A stretch of 38,244 nucleotides of DNA from Carnimonas nigrificans ATCC BAA-78. GTDB lineage: Bacteria; Pseudomonadota; Gammaproteobacteria; Pseudomonadales; Halomonadaceae. The notes beneath the pieces are model-generated. The model had not been told where the DNA came from, did not search any database, and saw only the letters and a program-made list of their open reading frames with translations. Both the position numbers and the translations under genes were made by a program. Positions 33,135-38,244 of the stretch are shown one piece after another (within the stretch, counting starts at the first letter, position 1; each line of letters starts with the position of its first letter). The stretch is taken from the NCBI RefSeq assembly GCF_000526695.1, contig NZ_JAGO01000004.1, forward strand, positions 1 through 38,244, written 5' to 3'.

Positions 33135-33824
33135 ATGCACATTTATTTTTTGCAGCACCATCCAGACCATGGCCCGGGCCGTTTTGCAGATTGGCTGACC
33201 GGAATGGGCCATAGCTTCAATACCTGCCACCTTTATGAGAATGAAATTCCGCCCAAACCCAGCGATTTCGATGCGCTGGTGGTACTGGATGGCCCCGACA
33301 GCGCCCTTGATGACACGCCTTACCTGCATATCAAACGCGAACGCAAGCTCATTCAGCGTGTGCTGAACAGTGCCAAACCGCTTATGGGCATCGGCTACGG
33401 CGGCTGCCTGATAGCGCAAGAGATGGGCGCACTGGTATCAACGGGCAGTTATCCCGAATTCGGCTGGAGCAGTGTGCGCAAGGCACCTGACTGTCCGCTG
33501 AATTTACCGGAGACCTTTGACGTATTTCATTGGCATAAGGAAATTTTCGGGCTACCGCAAGGAGCACTTCCCATCGGGAGCACACGCATCGCACCGCTCC
33601 AGGGGTTTTGCTGGGATTCCGAACGGGTTATCAGCCTGCTCTTCCATATCGAAATCACCGCTACCGCCGCACTCGCCATTACCGAAAGCACCATGGTCTA
33701 TGCTGGTGTCGACGATGACACCGACTCCCCTGCTGCCATTCAAGTCGATATCAAAGCCGACCGTCGCTTTGATCGGCTTGCCCCTTTGCTTGATCGCATC
33801 ATGCTGCAATGGCTGCGCCTCTGA
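33135..33824 (+). CDS. Class I glutamine amidotransferase-like protein lacking the catalytic cysteine
   Basis: A 229-residue GATase1-fold protein: VVLDGPDSALDD (oxyanion region), PLMGIGYGGCLIAQ, FHWHKEIFGLPQGA and FHIEIT. The nucleophile elbow, normally G-x-C-x-G, reads GIGYG with Gly87 in the nucleophile position; His171 and Glu173 are kept. Cys91, four residues later, is not at the elbow. It resembles the GMP-synthase-like amidotransferases annotated in gammaproteobacteria, but hydrolysis of glutamine by the usual mechanism should be impossible, so it could be a binding or regulatory protein. Ends just before a terminator shared with radA. Confidence 0.85.
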   Translation: MHIYFLQHHPDHGPGRFADWLTGMGHSFNTCHLYENEIPPKPSDFDALVVLDGPDSALDDTPYLHIKRERKLIQRVLNSAKPLMGIGYGGCLIAQEMGALVSTGSYPEFGWSSVRKAPDCPLNLPETFDVFHWHKEIFGLPQGALPIGSTRIAPLQGFCWDSERVISLLFHIEITATAALAITESTMVYAGVDDDTDSPAAIQVDIKADRRFDRLAPLLDRIMLQWLRL

Positions 33825-33851
33825 ACATGCGTTGTTTGACCTGGATAAGTT

Positions 33852-33886
33852 AAAAATCCCTCGGGCGTATTTCACGACCGAGGGAT
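33852..33886 (-). terminator. Terminator of radA
   Basis: ATCCCTCGG (33856-33864) and CCGAGGGAT (33878-33886) form a perfect 9-bp stem; on the minus strand it is followed by TTTTTAAC. It lies 85 nt after the radA stop and could partly serve the opposite strand. Confidence 0.75.
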
Positions 33887-33970
33887 GGGTGTAATAGGAA
33901 GCCGATCTTTACCGCCGATACTGCTGCGCTCTACTCAATACGGCACAGCCATACTTCTACCTGTAACGTT

Positions 33971-35341
33971 TTACAGCGCAGCCAGTGCATCCGTCAGCTT
34001 ATCGACACTGATAATCTGCATTCCTTCGGGGGCCTGTTTGGGGGCGTTAGCGCTAGGGACGATGGCCTTGGTAAACCCGTGCTTGGCGGCTTCTACGATA
34101 CGGCTCTGACCGCTCGGCACCGGGCGAATTTCACCCGACAGCCCCACTTCACCAAATACGACCAGTTCGCGCGGCAGCGGCTGGTTGCGCAAACTCGATA
34201 CAATCGCCAGCAATACGGCGAGATCGGCGCTGGTTTCCAGCACTTTTACCCCACCTACCACGTTGACAAAGACATCCTGATCGCCGCTGAAAAGCCCACC
34301 GTGCTTATGCAGTACCGCCAGCAGCATCGCCAGTCGCTGGCCGTCCATCCCCACAGCAACACGACGCGGGTTGCTCATCTGCGACTCATCCAGCAGTGCC
34401 TGCACTTCCACCAGCAAGGGCCGAGTCCCTTCCCAGACCACCATCACCACACTGCCTGCGGCTTGTTCTTCACTGCGGGTAAGGAAGATGGCACTGGGAT
34501 TCTTGACCTCCTTAAGACCATGCTCAAGCATCGCGAACACGCCCAGCTCATTAACGGCGCCAAAACGGTTCTTTTGCCCCCGCAAGGTACGAAAGCGCGA
34601 ATCGCCACTGCCTTCCAGCAGCAAAGAGGCGTCGATCATATGCTCAAGCACCTTGGGGCCAGCGAGCGTGCCATCCTTGGTCACATGCCCTACCAGCAGC
34701 AGCACGGTGCTGCTCTGCTTGGCGAAGCGCGTCAGTGCCGCTGAAGATTCACGCACCTGCGCCACACCACCCGGTGCCGAGGAGATATCCTCAAGGTGCA
34801 TGGTTTGGATAGAGTCGATAATCAGAATATCAGGGCGTTCACGCTCGCAAGTCGCCAGAATCGTTTCAATACTGGTTTCCGCCAGCATGTGCAGACCTTG
34901 GGTAGGCAAATGCAAACGATGGGCACGCATGGCAACCTGCGACAGTGACTCCTCCCCCGTGACATAGAGCACTTTCTTTTGCTGAGCGAGCTTGCAGGCA
35001 GTTTGCAGCAGCAGCGTCGATTTACCGGCACCGGGATTACCGCCCAGCAGCACCGCCGAGCCTGGCACTAAACCGCCCCCCAATACGCGGTCGAATTCGC
35101 TGAAGGTTGAGGAAAAACGCGGTACTTCGGCCAGATCAACACTTGAGAGATCAACCACTTCACTGGAAGCGCTGCCCGCGTACCCCTGGCGTCCGGTCTG
35201 GCTGCCACCTGAGCGAGAGGGAGAAGAGAGTCGCACTTCGCTCAGGGTATTCCATTCACGGCAACTGCTGCATTGCCCCTGCCATTTGGAATACTCGGCA
35301 CCGCACTCAGTGCAGACAAACGCGGATTTGGGTTTGGCCAT
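33971..35341 (-). CDS. radA: DNA repair ATPase RadA (Sms)
   Basis: A 456-residue protein: N-terminal C4 zinc finger (Cys10, 13, 24, 27), RecA-like ATPase with Walker A GGNPGAGKST (100-109), the RadA-specific KNRFG motif (QKNRFGAVNELGVF), and a C-terminal Lon-like domain. It processes branched recombination intermediates. The ATG at 35341 is chosen because it gives the standard start MAKPKSAFVC; a frame extends further upstream but adds a second cysteine cluster that does not fit. Confidence 0.97.
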   Translation of the reverse strand: MAKPKSAFVCTECGAEYSKWQGQCSSCREWNTLSEVRLSSPSRSGGSQTGRQGYAGSASSEVVDLSSVDLAEVPRFSSTFSEFDRVLGGGLVPGSAVLLGGNPGAGKSTLLLQTACKLAQQKKVLYVTGEESLSQVAMRAHRLHLPTQGLHMLAETSIETILATCERERPDILIIDSIQTMHLEDISSAPGGVAQVRESSAALTRFAKQSSTVLLLVGHVTKDGTLAGPKVLEHMIDASLLLEGSGDSRFRTLRGQKNRFGAVNELGVFAMLEHGLKEVKNPSAIFLTRSEEQAAGSVVMVVWEGTRPLLVEVQALLDESQMSNPRRVAVGMDGQRLAMLLAVLHKHGGLFSGDQDVFVNVVGGVKVLETSADLAVLLAIVSSLRNQPLPRELVVFGEVGLSGEIRPVPSGQSRIVEAAKHGFTKAIVPSANAPKQAPEGMQIISVDKLTDALAAL

Positions 35342-35464
35342 AACAACTCTCTTGATAAACACCTGACGTAGCGCAGCCCCGCACCCGAGGCAAAAAGGCA
35401 ACGGGGGCAAGGGCGCAGTGAGTTTCGCAGTGAAGGGGCGATTTTTAATGCAGAGGATTTAACC

Positions 35465-35944
35465 CTACTGGCGTTTCAGGCGCAGCGCATTGCCGTTTTC
35501 GAAACGATGAAGATCGGGCTTAATCAGCTCCAGGGTATTTTCATCCACCCGCAGGAAATAGTATTCACGCTGGTCGTTACCCTGGGAAGGAGTCAACTGG
35601 ATCACTTTAGCGCTTTTATTCTCGGGTGTGCCCGAGAGCGCTCCCCAGGAGCCTTCATAGTGCTCGTCAGGCGGATTTTGGGGGTGATTCTTGTAACTCG
35701 CCTCCATCGTAAAGACGTGGTCGGCCACGGATGCGGTGCTGTTATCGCCTTCAAGCGTCAGGGTGGTGTCGATACCAGTACAACTACGGCAGGGGAACGT
35801 CCCTTTGAAGGTTTCTGTTTCAGGGGCACTGGTCTCGTTTTTCTGGATCGCTTGCTGGTCCGAGCCATCGTTTTCCTGATGGCCTACGCAGCCTGCCAGC
35901 AGCAATGCTACAGCGGCAGTTACCGTTAGATTCCTTAACATCAT
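35465..35944 (-). CDS. NlpE-like lipoprotein (copper/surface sensing family)
   Basis: A 159-residue lipoprotein: signal peptide with lipobox LLAGC (lipidated Cys19), then the NlpE N-terminal pattern FKGTFPCRSCTGIDTTLTL with CxxC at 52-55 and FTMEASY. E. coli NlpE activates Cpx on lipoprotein or surface stress and has a longer C-terminal domain; this is the short single-domain form. Residue 20 is Val, not Asp, so outer-membrane sorting is likely. The ATG at 35944 has AGGAG 7 nt upstream. It lies upstream of radA (123-nt gap). Confidence 0.85.
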   Translation of the reverse strand: MMLRNLTVTAAVALLLAGCVGHQENDGSDQQAIQKNETSAPETETFKGTFPCRSCTGIDTTLTLEGDNSTASVADHVFTMEASYKNHPQNPPDEHYEGSWGALSGTPENKSAKVIQLTPSQGNDQREYYFLRVDENTLELIKPDLHRFENGNALRLKRQ

Positions 35945-36159
35945 GAGGTGCTCCTTGCTCCCGGTCATTATGGGTAAATGCGATACAGCCGTTAGCATGA
36001 TTTCACTGAGCATCGCCTGCACAGGCGATAACGTCACAATAGCATACCGCTCATCTATCAGCAGAGTGTATCGAGTTGTCACTGGAGATGTCTTGCGCAG
36101 ACCATCGCCACGCGCGATTATGAGGGTTTTGATGCGAACCTGCGGAGCCTATCTTTCCC

Positions 36160-37215
36160 ATGAGCACGTTCTGGAGCCCAGCGGTACACGAGCTGACCCC
36201 CTATGTTCCCGGAGAACAGCCACGCCAGCGCTTGGTAAAACTGAATACCAACGAAAACCCGTACCCGCCGGCACCCGCTGTTACCGACGTGCTGCGCCAC
36301 TTCGATAGCGATAGCTTACGGCTCTACCCCGACCCAAGCTCTGATGAGCTGCGTGCAGCGTTAGCACAGCAGTACGGCGTCGCGCCTGAGCAAGTGTTTG
36401 TCGGTAATGGCTCTGATGAAGTACTGGCGCTGGCTTTTATGGCCTTTTTCCGCCAGCAAGCGCCCCTTTACATGCCTGATATCAGCTACAGCTTCTATCC
36501 CGTGTACTGCGAGCTATATAGCGTCGAGCGGCGCACGCTTCCTCTTGATAGCCAATGGCGTGTTGATCTGGGTGCTTTCCCGCAGGATAACGGCGGCATT
36601 ATTTTCGCCAATCCCAATGCTCCTACCGGCCATGCGCACCCCAGGGCGGCAATTCAGCGCTTGCTTGAACGGCAGCAGCATTCCGTCGTACTGGTAGATG
36701 AAGCCTATGTGGATTTCGGTGCTGAAAGCTGCGTGCCGCTGATTGAGAGCCACCCGAATCTGCTGGTGTGCGGCACCTTCTCAAAGTCACGCAGTTTGGC
36801 AGGGCTTAGGCTCGGCTTCGCTATTGGGTCGCGTGAGCTGATTGAGGGTCTGGAGCGCGTGAAAAATTCCTTCAACTCCTACCCTATTGATCGTCTCGCT
36901 TCCGCCTGTGCGATTGCTTCACTCGCCGATCAACTTTACTTCGAGCGCAACGTGAATGCGGTCATCAACACCCGTACATGGACAACCGAGGCGCTTGAAG
37001 CGCGCGGCTTCGAGGTACTGCCTTCCCACAGTAATTTCGTTTTTGCTCGTCCAACGAAAATGAAAGGCGCAGCGTTATTTGATGGCTTGCGTGAAAAAGG
37101 CATCGTGGTACGCCACTTCACGGCTGAGAAACTGGCTCCTTTTCTACGTATCTCAATCGGCACCGATGAGGAAATGCAGCAGCTTATCGACGCGATAGAT
37201 GAACTCCAGCCATGA
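36160..37215 (+). CDS. hisC: Histidinol-phosphate aminotransferase
   Basis: A 351-residue fold-type I PLP aminotransferase: LNTNENPYPPAP (28-39), GNGSDEVLAL, NPNAPTGH (151-158) and the PLP lysine Lys209 in FSKSRSLAGLRLGF. It catalyses the histidinol-phosphate step and may act on aromatic amino acids too. It is separated from hisBHAF by about 4.2 kb. Overlaps the next gene by 4 nt (ATGA), so the two are translationally coupled. Confidence 0.95.
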   Translation: MSTFWSPAVHELTPYVPGEQPRQRLVKLNTNENPYPPAPAVTDVLRHFDSDSLRLYPDPSSDELRAALAQQYGVAPEQVFVGNGSDEVLALAFMAFFRQQAPLYMPDISYSFYPVYCELYSVERRTLPLDSQWRVDLGAFPQDNGGIIFANPNAPTGHAHPRAAIQRLLERQQHSVVLVDEAYVDFGAESCVPLIESHPNLLVCGTFSKSRSLAGLRLGFAIGSRELIEGLERVKNSFNSYPIDRLASACAIASLADQLYFERNVNAVINTRTWTTEALEARGFEVLPSHSNFVFARPTKMKGAALFDGLREKGIVVRHFTAEKLAPFLRISIGTDEEMQQLIDAIDELQP

Positions 37216-37616
37216 GTAACGCGTTCCCTGAGCTTACCGGTATTCACCATGTCGCGCTGATTACCGCCGATTATGCCGCGTCACGCCGCTTCTACATCGA
37301 AATATTAGGCGCACAGGTCATCGACGAAACCTGGCGGGCAGAGCGTGAGAGTTACAAGCTGGATCTGCGTTTACCGGGCGGTGCTCAGTTGGAACTATTT
37401 TCATTTCCCTCTCCTCCGCCGCGCGTGGATAACCCCGAAGCGTGCGGCCTTCGTCACATTGCATTCGGCTGCTCCGATATTGCGGCAGCTATTGAAAGGC
37501 TGACAACACTTGGGGTTCCCTCCGAGCCGGTACGGGTTGATCCGCTCACCGGTAAGCGATTTACCTTCGTGAAAGACCCGGACGGCACGCCCATTGAGTT
37601 TTACGAAGTGGCGTGA
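37212..37616 (+). CDS. VOC (glyoxalase-like) metalloprotein
   Basis: A 134-residue single vicinal-oxygen-chelate domain: IHHVALITADYAASRRFYIE, LELFSFPSPP, LRHIAFGCSDI and PIEFYEV, with metal ligands expected at His12/13, Glu in LELF, His in RHIAF and Glu in IEFYE. It is the GloA2-like/SMU1112c group; the reaction is unknown. Overlaps hisC by 4 nt, so it is coupled to it. Confidence 0.92.
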   Translation: MSNAFPELTGIHHVALITADYAASRRFYIEILGAQVIDETWRAERESYKLDLRLPGGAQLELFSFPSPPPRVDNPEACGLRHIAFGCSDIAAAIERLTTLGVPSEPVRVDPLTGKRFTFVKDPDGTPIEFYEVA

Positions 37617-37920
37617 GGGGAGAATTGGGGAGCGTTTGCTCAACGGGAGAGTGCATTACGTATAAGGTGACCGGGCCACAATCCTTACGACCTCCCCCCT
37701 ACCTCAAAGGCACTGGCTTTTCCGAACACGGCCTATGGCTGTCCGTTAGCGCGGCTCCTATACAGACAGCATCTGTATTCCTGCTCCTGATAATGCTCTG
37801 ATACAGTACAAACAGGGTGCCGGTATGTGCCCCTTCCTCCGCCACCGAGTCCCAGGCGCTGTGTCCGCACTAGCCGCAGTCAACCTCGAACACCCTTCTC
37901 GTCGTTTCTTCCGCCCAAGA
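37617..37920. other. Intergenic region before the rRNA terminator
   Basis: About 300 nt with no gene seen. Nothing recognisable apart from the terminator at its right end. Confidence 0.5.
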
Positions 37921-37954
37921 AAAAACCCCGGCCAGCGATGCTGATCGGGGTTTT
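37921..37954 (-). terminator. rRNA operon terminator
   Basis: On the minus strand CCCCGATCAGC-ATC-GCTGGCCGGGG (one mismatch, one wobble) is followed by TTTTTTC, just after the 5S 3' end. A T-run on the other side (TTTTAAAATAAAT on plus) makes it possibly bidirectional. Confidence 0.85.
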
Positions 37955-37962
37955 AAAATAAA

Positions 37963-38081
37963 TGCCTGACGATGACCTACTCTCACATGGGGAATCCCCA
38001 CACTACCATCGGCGCTAAGCGGTTTCACTTCTGAGTTCGGCATGGGATCAGGTGGTGCCCGCTTGCTAAGGTCGTCAGGCA
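37963..38081 (-). rRNA. 5S ribosomal RNA
   Basis: About 119 nt starting TGCCTGACGACCTTAGC with the universal CCCATGCCGAACTCAGAAG and the loop E/helix V region GGATTCCCCATGTGAGAGTAGG; the ends TGCCTGACGA / TCGTCAGGCA pair. It is the last gene of an rRNA operon read toward lower coordinates. Confidence 0.95.
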
Positions 38082-38230
38082 AAACTGGTGTCGTTACCCG
38101 CAGACAGAGACTGTCGTTCCCTTAGAGGGTGCGGCCAACAACGAATTCGGTAAATCATGCTGAGCGAGAAACGTCTCACCGTATCCGGTGTCTGTCGCTT
38201 TCATCGGCTTAACCTAACCACTTGGGGTTA

Positions 38231-38244
38231 TATGGTCAAGCCTC
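38231..38244 (-). rRNA. 23S rRNA 3' end (partial)
   Basis: The minus-strand start GAGGCTTGACCATA at the window edge matches the usual 3' terminus of 23S rRNA in this group. Only the last 14 or so bases are inside. The 23S-5S spacer is about 150 nt and holds no tRNA. Confidence 0.6.

Overview
The window looks like chromosome of a moderately GC-rich gammaproteobacterium. The hisB-hisH-hisA-hisF block, mutY-yggX, radA, yjaG, a tRNA-Phe/Gln/Thr operon and an rRNA operon end together suggest Oceanospirillales, probably Halomonadaceae. That placement is an inference from gene content and was not tested by any search.

Layout. 1-354: right end of an IS5-family element, truncated by the window edge. 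414-3085: a Bcr/CflA drug efflux pump, a LysR regulator and a divergently transcribed hydroxynitrile-lyase-like cupin with a LysR-type operator between them. 3260-11379: a head-to-tail minus-strand block for envelope (lipid A/LPS) modification. It holds a ColR/PmrA-like two-component system, an unannotated 47-residue membrane protein, a CHAD-like protein, a LAB_N membrane protein, a GT2 undecaprenyl-phosphate glycosyltransferase, a frameshifted ArnT-like glycosyltransferase, a thymidylate-kinase-like P-loop kinase and an Ais/PmrG-like heptose-phosphate phosphatase. 11742-14645: a YbjJ-like MFS protein, an AT-richer aspartate/glutamate racemase flanked by two copies of an imperfect repeat, and a DUF2726 protein. 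14882-20441: a guanidino-acid (arginine) catabolic cluster with 4-guanidinobutyrase, a YjiH-type permease, a 2-ketoarginine decarboxylase-like ThDP enzyme and a Tat-exported FAD amino-acid oxidase/dehydrogenase. 20620-26194: an SDR, a CstA-type permease, a frameshifted MHS-family permease and a cytoplasmic beta-propeller. 26770-38244: conserved housekeeping genes (three tRNAs, yggX, mutY, hisBHAF, yjaG, an alkyltransferase-like protein, a degenerate amidotransferase, radA, an NlpE-like lipoprotein, hisC, a VOC protein) and the 5S/23S end of an rRNA operon on the minus strand.

How the parts fit. The most interesting signal is regulatory. Three sites in the envelope block share an ATTAAC/TTTAAC-N5-ATTGAC direct repeat (11-bp period), placed about 10 nt upstream of a -10-like hexamer. 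They precede the two-component operon itself, the kinase gene and the ArnT-like gene. Two of them are near-identical over 40 bp (37/40). A fourth gene, the CHAD-like one, is preceded by five tandem hexamers at exact 11-bp spacing that include a perfect PhoP-type GGTTTA-N5-GGTTTA. Together these suggest an autoregulated, locally confined lipid A remodelling regulon with a new small membrane protein as its first gene. The guanidino cluster encodes three of the four steps from arginine to GABA plus urea, with the first oxidation probably in the periplasm. Two genes carry single-nucleotide frameshifts, both repaired by removing one base, so they are either decaying or sequencing errors.
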